A DNA stretch of 7,094 nucleotides from Methylocystaceae bacterium (lineage in GTDB: Bacteria; Pseudomonadota; Alphaproteobacteria; Rhizobiales; Beijerinckiaceae): the NCBI GenBank assembly GCA_003105285.1, contig PQAN01000287.1:1-7094 (forward strand), written 5' to 3'. Below are positions 1 through 7,094 of this stretch, one piece after another (the first letter of the stretch is position 1; every line of letters starts with the position of its first letter). Both the position numbers and the translations under genes were made by a program. Below the pieces are notes generated by a model, which made no database searches, had not been told where the DNA came from, and saw only the letters and a list, made by a program, of their open reading frames with translations.

Positions 1-1377
1 GTCGGCCGCAATCGCCGCCGGCGCTCAGGCTCGGGCGGCGCCGTCGGTGGTCATCGACGTCGCCTCCGGCCAGATCCTGCAGCAGGATCAGGCCGCCCAG
101 TCCTGGTATCCGGCGTCGCTCACCAAGCTGATGACGGTCTATGTGGCGCTCGACGCGGTGCGGGCGGGGCGCATCGCTTTCGACACGCCGCTCATCGTGT
201 CGCCGCGCGCCGTCTCCATGGCGCCGTCGAAGATGGGTTTTCACGCGGGCTCGGAGGTGACGCTGCGCAATGCGCTGGTGATGCTGATGGTCAAATCGGC
301 CAATGACATCGCCGTCACCATCGCCGAAGGCGTCTCCGGCTCGGTCGAGGCCTTCGCCGACGAAATGAATCGCGCATCCGCGGCGCTCGGAATGCGGGAG
401 TCGCATTGGGTCAATCCCAATGGCCTGCCGGACGAGCGTCAGGTGACCTCGGCGCGCGATCTGGCGATCCTCGGCCGCGCGCTGCTGACGGAGTTCCCCG
501 AGTCGGCGGGCTTTTACAACATCGGCGCGATGAAGCTCGGCGGCGCGATCATCCCGACGCACAACGGCCTGCTCGGCCGCTATCCCGGCGCGGACGGCAT
601 GAAGACCGGATTCACTTGCCCCGCCGGATTCAATCTGGTGGCGAGCGCCAGCCATGGCGGGCAGCGCCTCATCGCCGTCGTGCTCGGCGCGCCGACGGCG
701 GCGGCGCGCACCGCCAAGGCGGCCTCGCTGCTCGATCGCGCCTTTCAGAACGGCTCGGCCCAAGGGTCGATCGCGTCGCTGGCGAGCTTCGGCGTGGCGG
801 CGGCGCCCGACATGCGCGACAGCGTCTGCCATCATCGCGGCAAGGCCAATGCCGAATTCCTGGCCGAGGTCGAGGACATGACCGTCGCCATTCCGAGCGA
901 ATATGGCGGCGGCGGACAGGTCAACGTCAAGGACATCGCCAAACTGCCCCGCCCGCAGTTCGAGCCGGTCGCCGTCTACGTCGGCCGCGCGCCCGGCTAT
1001 GAGGGGCCGGTGGCGGGGGTGCGCGATCCGGGCTCGCCGGTCGGCTCGCCCTCGACCGTGACCGCCTATGCGAGCGAGAAGCCCGAGGTCGGCGCCTCGC
1101 CGATCGGCCGCGCCGCGCCCGACGCCGTGTCGATGCGCCGCCCTGCCGGGCGCAAGAGCCACGCCCATGGCTCGCATGCTCACGCGTCGCACGGCAAGCC
1201 TGCGCAGGCTCATGTCGCGAGCCGCACGCAGGACAAGGCCGCCGAAGGGACGCCTCACGGGAAGGCGCGTCACGCCGCCAAGCCGGCAAAGGCGGGCCAT
1301 GCGCAAAAGAGCGCCGCCGCCAAGACCAGCGCGCGCTCCATCGGCGACAATGAGGCGAAGAAGCCAGAAAAAGCGCG

Positions 1378-1381
<4 letters not shown>
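1..1381 (+). CDS. Serine D-alanyl-D-alanine carboxypeptidase (peptidase family S11), 5' end missing
   Basis: This is a low-molecular-weight penicillin-binding protein that trims the terminal D-Ala from peptidoglycan pentapeptides in the periplasm. Codons run in frame from base 2 and the true start lies before the window. The first visible residues (SAAIAAGAQA, then RAAPS) look like the end of a signal peptide with an A-X-A cleavage site. Numbering from the internal GTG at 47, the three catalytic motifs are present and well spaced: SLTK at 24-27 (nucleophile Ser24), SAN at 84-86 and KTG at 186-188. The region after about residue 260 does not resemble a standard PBP5 C-terminal domain that I can recognise. 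The tail from about 366 to 444 is Lys/Ala/His-rich with nine histidines, including SHAHGSHAHASHGK. No C-terminal amphipathic anchor is evident. The stop overlaps the next gene's ATG (ATGA), implying translational coupling. Family assignment is firm; the exact paralogue (DacA, DacC or DacF type) is not. Confidence 0.93.
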
Positions 1382-2565
<1,184 letters not shown>

Positions 2566-2595
2566 AGCGCTCGGGGGCGGCGTGTCGCCAGGGAC

Positions 2596-3825
2596 TCATG
2601 CGGCCAAGACCGTCTGCTCGGGCCGATCGCGCAGCGTGAACGCCATGAGGCCGGCTCCGACCGTAAGGGCGAGCGAACTCAGCCATATCCAATCGTAGCG
2701 CGTGGTGAGATCGACGAGATAGCCGCCCATGAATGCGCCGGAGGCGGCGCCGACCGCATGGCCGGCCGAGATCAACCCCATCGACAGTCCCATGACGCGC
2801 AATCCGAGATGGCTGGCGACGAGGCTGGCCGTGACCGGAACCGTCGCATAGTCCACGGCTCCGAAAAACACGGCGAAGGCCATCAGCATGTCAAAGTCGA
2901 CCCCGACATTCATGAGGATGACGAAGGCCAACCCTCTCGCCAGATAGATCGAACCGAGCAGCACGGCCCTGTTCACACGGTCGGTCAGCCATCCGGCGGC
3001 GATCATGCCGAGCATGTTGACGGCCGACAGCGCGCCATAGGCGGCGGCGCTCGGAACAGGGCCGAAGCCGCAGAACGAGGCGTAGGGCAGGAAGTGCGTC
3101 TCGATGACGCCGGCGGTCGTGTATCCGCAGAGCAGGAAGCTCCAGAACAGGATATGGAACGCCGGTTTCGCGACGATGGAGACGATGTCGGCCGACAGAG
3201 AGGATGAGGACGAGCCGGCGATCGGCGCAGCGGCAAAAGCCTCGCTCGTGGCAAGCGTCCGCCAGAGGAAGGGCAATATCAGGAAGCAGCCGACGCCGAT
3301 AGAAAGGAAGCTCCACCGCCAACTGAATGTCGTCAGCACGACCGCGATGAGCGGAACGATCAGGAATTGGCCCCCTGTCGCCCCGGAAGTCGCGATGCCG
3401 GTGGCCAGTCCGCGATCATGCGCGAACAGGCGCGCGATAGCGGTGGACACGACATGCGTGGCGACGATGCCGAAGCCGATGGCGGAAATTCCGCTGAAGG
3501 CGATCAGAAACACGAAAGAATTGCTCGTCGCCGACACGATGAGGCAACCGCCGCCCACGAGAGCGAGGCCGGATATCAGTGTGACGCGGACCCCTCGCCG
3601 ATCGACGAGACGGCCTGCGAAAGGCGCGACGGCCGCCATGACCAGCAGCGCCGTCGCCGCGGCGCCGGAAACGAAGCTGCGCGACCAGCCGAATTCCTGC
3701 GTCCAGACGGGCATGACCAGCCCGAGCGTGGCGCGCGCGGAAAAGGTCAGCGCGAGCGCCATGAAGCCGAATCCGACGACGAGCCAAGGCAATAGAGACG
3801 ATGATTCCGATCTCGTCCGAAGCAT
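2596..3825 (-). CDS. MFS transporter, 12 transmembrane segments (MCT/OFA-like)
   Basis: This 409-residue inner-membrane protein belongs to the major facilitator superfamily. Hydrophobic stretches sit at roughly 12-35, 52-72, 82-100, 104-130, 148-166, 172-188, 222-242, 262-280, 288-306, 312-332, 346-370 and 378-397. The central loop is serine-rich at 205-211. The MFS signature A is clear after helix 2 (GRLVDRRGVR, 71-80), and a second copy follows helix 8 (AGWLTDRVNR, 277-286). The segments EFGWSR (44-49) and RGLATGIATSG (138-148) recall monocarboxylate/oxalate-formate type carriers, so an organic anion is a plausible but unproven substrate. An in-frame ATG 54 bases upstream exists, but the start at 3825 is preferred. 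It has AGGAG seven bases ahead, and the extra 18 residues would be arginine-rich and unlike an MFS N-terminus. The gene converges on the CobW-type GTPase with a 30-bp gap and is divergent from a LysR regulator that probably controls it. Confidence 0.9.
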   Translation of the reverse strand: MLRTRSESSSLLPWLVVGFGFMALALTFSARATLGLVMPVWTQEFGWSRSFVSGAAATALLVMAAVAPFAGRLVDRRGVRVTLISGLALVGGGCLIVSATSNSFVFLIAFSGISAIGFGIVATHVVSTAIARLFAHDRGLATGIATSGATGGQFLIVPLIAVVLTTFSWRWSFLSIGVGCFLILPFLWRTLATSEAFAAAPIAGSSSSSLSADIVSIVAKPAFHILFWSFLLCGYTTAGVIETHFLPYASFCGFGPVPSAAAYGALSAVNMLGMIAAGWLTDRVNRAVLLGSIYLARGLAFVILMNVGVDFDMLMAFAVFFGAVDYATVPVTASLVASHLGLRVMGLSMGLISAGHAVGAASGAFMGGYLVDLTTRYDWIWLSSLALTVGAGLMAFTLRDRPEQTVLAA

Positions 3826-3832
3826 GAACCCT

Positions 3833-3837
3833 CTCCT
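3833..3837 (-). promoter_or_regulatory. Ribosome binding site of the MFS gene
   Basis: On the - strand this reads AGGAG, followed by seven bases (AGGGTTC) and ATG at 3825-3823. It decides the start of the transporter against the upstream in-frame ATG at 3879. Confidence 0.8.
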
Positions 3838-3848
3838 GATTATTCTCG

Positions 3849-3868
3849 CGACAGTCTCGAGACGACAG
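3849..3868. repeat. CGACAG direct repeat flanking the palindrome TCTCGAGA
   Basis: The 20 bases read CGACAG, TCTCGAGA, CGACAG. The core extends to a perfect 10-bp palindrome GTCTCGAGAC (3854-3863). It lies 24-43 bases upstream of the MFS start codon, where an activator-binding or operator site would be expected. No known factor is identified. Confidence 0.5.
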
Positions 3869-3898
3869 GAATTCGGCAAGCGATGATTTTCCGGCCTA

Positions 3899-3917
3899 TG
3901 TTCAGCCGTGCTAAACA
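3899..3917. promoter_or_regulatory. Candidate LysR operator (T-N11-A dyad)
   Basis: The sequence TGTTCAGCCGTGCTAAACA is an interrupted dyad, TGTT-N11-AACA. T3902 and A3914 are separated by exactly 11 bases, as in the LysR-family T-N11-A box. It ends six bases before the regulator's ATG, a position fitting autorepression. Symmetry is limited to four bases per arm, so chance cannot be excluded. Confidence 0.55.
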
Positions 3918-3923
3918 GGGTTC

Positions 3924-4805
3924 ATGGCTGTTCGCTTTTCCCTGCTGCATACTTTCGTCGTCGTGGCGCGATGCGGCCGTATGCGCGATGCGGCGGACGT
4001 GATGGCGTTGACGCCGGGCGCGATCAGTCAGCGCATTCGCGAATTGGAAGACGCCATCGGCTATCGTCTTTTCACGCGAACGCAAGCGGGCGTCGCGCTC
4101 AATGCGGCGGGCGAGGCGCTGTTCGCTTCACTCGACGCTCCCTTCCGCATGATCGAGGACGTCGATAGGAACCTGACGAGCGCTTCGGCGCAGCGGGTCA
4201 CGATCAGCACGACGGGCTCGTTCGCGGCGAGCTGGCTCGTGCCGCGTCTTTTCGAGTTCTCGCGACGGCATGCCGACATCGATATCGTCGTGGAGACGGA
4301 AAACCGCATCGTCGATCTGAGACGGGAACCAATCGATCTGGCGATCCGTCATGGTTTGGGAAACTATCCCGGCCTCGAAGCGATCTGGCTCATGGCGCCC
4401 GAATTGATCGTCGTCGCCAGTCCCGAGCTTTTGCGAACCGGGCGGCCCGTCATGACGCCGGCCGACTGCCTCGCCTTTCCATTGCTCCACGATGTGGATC
4501 GAACCGATTGGCGGCTCTGGTTCGAGGCGCATGGGATCGTCGCGCCTCGCGTCCTGAAAGGACCGGCGTTTTCCGATGATCATCTGAAGATCGAAGCAGC
4601 GGCGTCCGGCCAGGGGCTCGCGCTCGTCCGCGATGTCCACGCCGAGGATGGCCTTCGCGCGAAACGACTGGCGCAGCCGATCGCCGCGCGGTGGCCGACG
4701 CGGTTTGCCTATTACGCCGTCGCCGCGTCCGAAGCGTCGCAGCGACCCGCCGTGCGCCGCTTCCGCGACTGGCTGGTGAAGGAAGCAAGCGAGACGCCAC
4801 CGTGA
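3924..4805 (+). CDS. LysR-family transcriptional regulator, GcvA-like
   Basis: This 293-residue protein is a complete LysR-type regulator. The N-terminal winged helix-turn-helix spans about 5-64, with the recognition region AADVMALTPGAISQRIRELE (23-42) followed by GYRLFTRTQAGVALNAAGEAL, the usual LysR wing. The substrate-binding domain covers about 91-288. The segment IDLAIRHG (137-144), LLHD (187-190) and the DWRLWF stretch (195-200) resemble the GcvA/AmpR-like branch. The ATG at 3924 gives a standard N-terminus; only a weak CAGGG precedes it. The gene is divergent from the MFS transporter and probably controls it in response to a transported or related small molecule. A glycine-cleavage role is not implied, since no gcv genes are present. 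GC content looks lower than in the flanking genes. Confidence 0.92.
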   Translation: MAVRFSLLHTFVVVARCGRMRDAADVMALTPGAISQRIRELEDAIGYRLFTRTQAGVALNAAGEALFASLDAPFRMIEDVDRNLTSASAQRVTISTTGSFAASWLVPRLFEFSRRHADIDIVVETENRIVDLRREPIDLAIRHGLGNYPGLEAIWLMAPELIVVASPELLRTGRPVMTPADCLAFPLLHDVDRTDWRLWFEAHGIVAPRVLKGPAFSDDHLKIEAAASGQGLALVRDVHAEDGLRAKRLAQPIAARWPTRFAYYAVAASEASQRPAVRRFRDWLVKEASETPP

Positions 4806-4883
4806 TTTTGCTTCTCGTCCCGCTTCTCCGCGTCGCCTATCGGTCGGGCGCAGAAGCCGCGACAGAATTTTTCCAAGTCCCGC

Positions 4884-4912
4884 CTGGCCGCGTCGTGGAG
4901 CTGGGCGGCCAG
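4884..4912. repeat. 7-bp inverted repeat just before the comF ribosome binding site
   Basis: The arms CTGGCCG (4884-4890) and CGGCCAG (4906-4912) are perfectly complementary with a 15-base loop. The dyad ends three bases before the comF GAGGT. No T-run follows on either strand, so it does not look like an intrinsic terminator. It could be an operator or leader hairpin, or chance in GC-rich DNA. Confidence 0.35.
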
Positions 4913-4915
4913 ATC

Positions 4916-4920
4916 GAGGT
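4916..4920 (+). promoter_or_regulatory. Ribosome binding site of comF
   Basis: GAGGT precedes the GTG at 4929 by eight bases. It supports the GTG as the start, in a frame that otherwise stays open further upstream with no better initiation signal. Confidence 0.65.
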
Positions 4921-4928
4921 TTGAACAA

Positions 4929-5684
4929 GTGGAGGTTCTGCGCGCCGCAAATCTTGTCCGGAGCGTCGGAAGTCGTCTGCTCGACGTCGTCTTTCCGCCG
5001 GTCTGCCTCGTCTGCCGCAAGGCGGTCGGCGATCATGGCGCGCTCTGCGCGGCGTGCTGGAGCGACATCGGCTTCATCGAGCGTCCGTTCTGCGAGCGGC
5101 TCGGCACGCCCTTCGACCGCGATTTCGGCGCCGGCATGATCTCGCTCGAAGCCTCGGCCGATCCGCCCGTCTTCGAGCGGGCCCGCGCCGTCGCCCGCTA
5201 CGACAGCGACAAGGCGCGCAGCCTCGCCCATCGCCTGAAATATTACGATCGGCTGGAGCTCGCCGAGCCGCTCGGCCGCTGGATGGCGCGGGCCGGCGCC
5301 GATCTCCTCGGCGAGGCCGATCTGCTCGTGCCGGTCCCGTTGCACCGGATGCGGCTGTTCTCGCGCCGCTTCAACCAATCGGCCGCGCTGGCGAAAGTCG
5401 TCTCGCGCGAGAGCGCCGTGCCGGTGGAGGCCATGGCCCTCGAGCGCGTCAAGCCGACGCCGCCGCAGGTCGGGCTCACGCGCAACCAGCGGGCGGTCAA
5501 TATGCAGGGCGCATTCCGCATCCACGAGGAGAAAAAAATCGCCGTCGAGGGCAAGAATATCGTGCTGGTCGACGACGTGCTGACCTCGGGCGCGACCGTC
5601 AATGCGGCGGCGCGCGTCCTGCTGCGGGCGCGGGCGGCGCGCGTCGACGTGCTGGTTTTCGCGCGCGTCGTGACGGGGAGTTAG
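4929..5684 (+). CDS. comF: ComF family phosphoribosyltransferase-like protein
   Basis: This 251-residue protein has the two-part ComF layout. The N-terminal double-zinc-ribbon region has CxxC pairs C26/C29 and C40/C43 (VFPPVCLVCR and LCAACW). A type I phosphoribosyltransferase fold follows from about 85. It carries the family's VPVPLHRMRLFSRRFNQS (134-151), the conserved PPQVGLTRNQRAVNMQGAF (178-196) and the PRPP-binding loop VDDVLTSGAT (214-223). Homologues act in natural-transformation DNA uptake (ComFC) or in housekeeping DNA/nucleotide roles; in alphaproteobacteria the function is not well fixed. The start is GTG with a GAGGT eight bases upstream. The gene stands alone on its strand, behind the LysR gene and converging on the rsmA cluster with a 21-bp gap to the next stop codon. 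A run of seven A at 5532-5538 is unusual in such GC-rich DNA but leaves the frame intact. Confidence 0.9.
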   Translation: MEVLRAANLVRSVGSRLLDVVFPPVCLVCRKAVGDHGALCAACWSDIGFIERPFCERLGTPFDRDFGAGMISLEASADPPVFERARAVARYDSDKARSLAHRLKYYDRLELAEPLGRWMARAGADLLGEADLLVPVPLHRMRLFSRRFNQSAALAKVVSRESAVPVEAMALERVKPTPPQVGLTRNQRAVNMQGAFRIHEEKKIAVEGKNIVLVDDVLTSGATVNAAARVLLRARAARVDVLVFARVVTGS

Positions 5685-5705
5685 ATTGCGCGCCGAGAAG
5701 GGCGT

Positions 5706-5939
5706 CTACCCTCGACTCGCGGTCGAGGCCGTCCCCTGCTCATGCTGAGCGAACCATCGCCGCGCTTCCTCTCGCGTGTGCTCCAGCTCGCGCAGCGCGC
5801 CCTCGAGCTTGGCCTCATAATCGGCGAAGGTCGAGCTCGGATCGAAGACGTCCGCCGCCAGCGAATAGGGCGTCGCGATCTTCAGTTCGGCGCGCAATCC
5901 TTCCTCGGTTTCGACCGCCGCAAAATAGAATTTCGACAT
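5706..5939 (-). CDS. Small unidentified protein downstream of rsmA (77 aa)
   Basis: I do not recognise this family. The product begins MSKFYFAAVETEEGLRAEL and has no signal peptide, membrane segment or cysteine. The first 35 residues could form a small mixed fold. Residues about 38-68 (FADYEAKLEGALRELEHTREEARRWF) are charged and heptad-like, suggesting a long helix or coiled coil. It is probably cytoplasmic. The start is well supported: on the - strand AAGGAG sits eight bases before the ATG, with a second GGAG directly adjoining it. It starts 34 bases after the rsmA stop and is likely the last gene of the pdxA-rsmA transcription unit. It ends with TAG, converging on comF. Good initiation signals and operon position argue that it is real; the function is unknown. 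Confidence 0.7.
   Translation of the reverse strand: MSKFYFAAVETEEGLRAELKIATPYSLAADVFDPSSTFADYEAKLEGALRELEHTREEARRWFAQHEQGTASTASRG
5710..5728. terminator. Hairpin between the converging comF and small-gene ends
   Basis: CCTCGAC and GTCGAGG pair perfectly over seven bases around a five-base loop (TCGCG). The hairpin lies just inside the 3' end of the small - strand gene and 26 bases beyond the comF stop, so it could serve as a two-way transcription end. No T-run follows on either strand, so intrinsic termination is unproven; it may act only as a 3' RNA-stabilising stem. Confidence 0.35.
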
Positions 5940-5947
5940 CTCCTTCG

Positions 5948-5953
5948 CTCCTT
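5948..5953 (-). promoter_or_regulatory. Ribosome binding site of the small gene after rsmA
   Basis: The - strand reads AAGGAG, then eight bases, then ATG at 5939. It is a near-perfect Shine-Dalgarno and the strongest single argument that the 77-residue frame is translated independently. Confidence 0.7.
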
Positions 5954-5973
5954 GGACATCGAGGCCGCGAGAT

Positions 5974-6837
5974 TCAAATTAGGCCGGCCAAGGCGCGCGC
6001 CAATGCGGCAAAAGCGCCGATGTCGATCTCCTCGGCGCGCTTCGTCTCCTCTATCCCGGCGGCGGCGAGCAGTCGCGCGACGTCGAGCCCGGCGAAGGGA
6101 AGCGTCCTCAAGCTCTGGCGCAGCATCTTGCGCCGCTGGCCGAAGGCGGCCTTCGTCACTTGCGACAGGAGTCGCGCGTCGCAAGGCAAAGGCGCGGGAT
6201 TTGGAACGAGCTCGACGACAGAGGACGTCACCTTGGGCGGCGGCGTGAAGGCCGAAGGCGAAACGTCGAACAATATGCGCGCATGCGTCCGCCAGCCGCA
6301 CAAGACGCCGAGCCGGCCGTAATCGGCCCGCTCCCTCGGCGTCGCGACGATGCGGAGCGCCACCTCACGCTGGAACATCAACACGTAACGATCGAAAAGG
6401 GAGGGCCAGGGCTCCGCCTCCAGCCAATTCGCGAGCAGCGCCGTGGCGATATTATAGGGCAGATTGGCGCAGATGCGCGCTGGACCGCCGAGGCCGTGAC
6501 GGCGCACGAGATCGGCCGGATCGATCGCCAGCGCGTCGCCCTCGATGACGACGAGTCGGCCCGGATAGCGCGCTTCGATCTCGCGCAGCGCCGGAAGGCA
6601 GCGCGTATCGCGCTCGATGGCGAGCACGCGGCCGACGCCTTCGGCGAGCAGCGCGCGCGTCAGTCCGCCGGGGCCGGGGCCGACCTCGACGATGGTCGTA
6701 TCCGACGCCGGCGTCGCGGCTCGGGCGATGCGGGCGGTAAGATTGAGGTCGAACAGGAAATTCTGTCCGAGCGATTTGCTCGCCGACAGACCATGGCGCG
6801 CGACGACCTCGCGCAAGGGCGGGAGATCGTCGATCAC
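5974..6837 (-). CDS. rsmA: 16S rRNA (adenine1518-N6/adenine1519-N6)-dimethyltransferase RsmA (KsgA)
   Basis: This enzyme uses S-adenosylmethionine to dimethylate two adjacent adenines in the 3'-terminal hairpin of 16S rRNA, a late step of 30S subunit assembly. Its 287 residues match the family length. Visible motifs are the KSLGQNFL N-terminal signature (21-28), the SAM-binding VEVGPGPGGLT (50-60), the acidic IERD (74-77) and GDAL (100-103), the catalytic NLPYN (125-129), QREVALRI (156-163) and SPSAFTPPPKV (193-203). A C-terminal AFGQRRKMLRQSL (231-243) is also typical. The start is GTG and overlaps the pdxA stop by four bases (GTGA). No Shine-Dalgarno is visible upstream, so translation is probably coupled to pdxA. 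It precedes a small unidentified gene by 34 bases. Confidence 0.96.
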   Translation of the reverse strand: MIDDLPPLREVVARHGLSASKSLGQNFLFDLNLTARIARAATPASDTTIVEVGPGPGGLTRALLAEGVGRVLAIERDTRCLPALREIEARYPGRLVVIEGDALAIDPADLVRRHGLGGPARICANLPYNIATALLANWLEAEPWPSLFDRYVLMFQREVALRIVATPRERADYGRLGVLCGWRTHARILFDVSPSAFTPPPKVTSSVVELVPNPAPLPCDARLLSQVTKAAFGQRRKMLRQSLRTLPFAGLDVARLLAAAGIEETKRAEEIDIGAFAALARALAGLI

Positions 6838-7094
6838 GCCGCGGGCCGTGCGGTCATGCGGTCGGCGAGGCGGATCGCTTCGACGAGGCTCGCGGCGTCG
6901 GCCACGCCTTTCCCCGCGATGTCGAAGGCCGTGCCGTGATCGGGCGACGTGCGAACGAAGGGAAGGCCGAGCGTGACATTGACGCCGCGATCGAAGGCGA
7001 GCGTCTTGATCGGGATCAGCGCCTGGTCGTGCGTCGGGCAGATCGCGACATCATAGCGCGCCCGCGCCGCGGCGTGGAACATCGTGTCGGCCGG
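6834..7094 (-). CDS. pdxA: 4-hydroxythreonine-4-phosphate dehydrogenase PdxA, C-terminal part only
   Basis: Only the last 86 residues are in the window, because the gene enters from the right edge. PdxA oxidises 4-phosphohydroxythreonine in the DXP-dependent pyridoxal 5'-phosphate pathway in the cytoplasm. The visible part begins PADTMFHAA and continues through THDQALIPIKTLAF, RGVNVTLGLPFVRTSPDHGTAF and DIAGKG, all characteristic of the PdxA C-terminus. The His of the HDQ motif corresponds to a divalent-metal ligand in the E. coli enzyme (established family knowledge). Many homologues have YHDQ where this one has THDQ, which I regard as ordinary lineage variation. The TGA stop overlaps the rsmA GTG start, matching the pdxA-rsmA order widespread in proteobacteria. 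Confidence 0.95.
   Translation of the reverse strand, partial: PADTMFHAAARARYDVAICPTHDQALIPIKTLAFDRGVNVTLGLPFVRTSPDHGTAFDIAGKGVADAASLVEAIRLADRMTARPAA

Larger units (their letters stand above)
3826..3923. promoter_or_regulatory. Divergent promoter/operator region between the MFS and LysR genes
   Basis: These 98 bases separate two divergent start codons and must hold both promoters. The stretch is visibly more AT-rich than surrounding coding DNA. It contains a T-N11-A dyad next to the regulator start and a direct-repeat-plus-palindrome element nearer the transporter, both listed separately. I could not pick convincing -35/-10 hexamers in either direction. LysR regulators typically bind such shared regions to repress themselves and activate the divergent gene when a ligand is present; applying this here is inference. 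Confidence 0.75.
4806..4928. other. Intergenic gap before comF with coding-like base periodicity
   Basis: No complete gene fits in these 123 bases. On the - strand the frame with codon third bases at positions 4808, 4811 and so on has GC of 66, 44 and 76 percent at codon positions 1, 2 and 3 (hand count of 41 bases each), a pattern typical of coding DNA in this genome. Its translation (NLDLAAQLHDAARRDLEKF and onward) is hydrophilic and protein-like. However, its only upstream ATG (at 5020) lies inside comF, and the frame runs on into the 3' end of the LysR gene, closing near 4712. It may be a gene remnant or chance. The comF ribosome binding site and a 7-bp dyad also lie here. Confidence 0.4.

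Noticed and set aside
2579..2589. Small hairpin GGCG-TGT-CGCC between the converging GTPase and MFS genes
   Set aside because: The stem is only four base pairs with no T-run on either side, too weak to call a terminator in GC-rich DNA.
3826..3879. Upstream in-frame ATG at 3879 as the MFS start
   Set aside because: It would add 18 arginine-rich residues and put the coding region across the compound palindromic element. The ATG at 3825 has a well-placed AGGAG.
4128..5525. Open frame of 465 codons on the - strand crossing the LysR gene, the gap and comF
   Set aside because: Arginine-rich composition and full overlap with two clearly identified genes show it is a GC-driven shadow frame. The gap part alone is noted as a finding in a different frame.
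5532..5538. Run of seven A in comF as a possible frameshift or phase-variation site
   Set aside because: The frame continues intact to the conserved PRPP loop, the run is not in the arrangement of a classic slippery heptamer, and no alternative downstream product is apparent.
5054..6322. Open frame of 422 codons on the + strand crossing comF, the small gene and rsmA
   Set aside because: Very rich in Arg, Ala and Pro, no domain, and it conflicts with comF and rsmA, which have full motif support.

Overview
This is a chromosomal window from a high-GC Gram-negative bacterium. Protein character and gene order point to an alphaproteobacterium of the order Hyphomicrobiales (Rhizobiales). A methanotroph-like relative such as Methylosinus or Methylocystis is possible, but that is a guess from style and not from a marker gene. 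The window is densely coding, with seven recognisable genes (two cut by the edges) and one small unidentified gene. I see no tRNA, rRNA, CRISPR array, insertion sequence or origin.

Left block, + strand, 1-2565: a serine D-alanyl-D-alanine carboxypeptidase (5' end missing) with a long histidine/lysine-rich tail. Its stop codon overlaps the start of a COG0523/CobW-type GTPase that carries a 33-residue loop holding 14 histidines. The ATGA overlap makes this a translationally coupled pair. Both proteins carry histidine-rich stretches, which suggests a link to metal handling.

Middle block, 2596-4805: a divergent pair made of a 12-helix MFS transporter (- strand) and a GcvA-like LysR regulator (+ strand). 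They share a 98-bp intergenic region with a textbook T-N11-A dyad just before the regulator start and a second symmetric element closer to the transporter. The block looks lower in GC than its flanks and is probably an acquired transporter/regulator cassette whose substrate cannot be read from sequence.

Right block: a ComF-type phosphoribosyltransferase (+ strand, 4929-5684) follows a 123-bp gap that has a codon-like base pattern on the - strand. Converging on it is a - strand cluster in the order pdxA (3' end only), rsmA, then a 77-residue protein of unknown family. The pdxA stop and the rsmA GTG start overlap by 4 bases. The pdxA-rsmA order is common in proteobacteria, linking vitamin B6 synthesis and 16S rRNA dimethylation; the small downstream gene is the unexplained member.

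I found no clearly new multi-gene system. The points most worth a second look are the histidine-rich carboxypeptidase/GTPase pair, the operator architecture of the LysR/MFS cassette, the small gene after rsmA, and the coding-like trace before comF.
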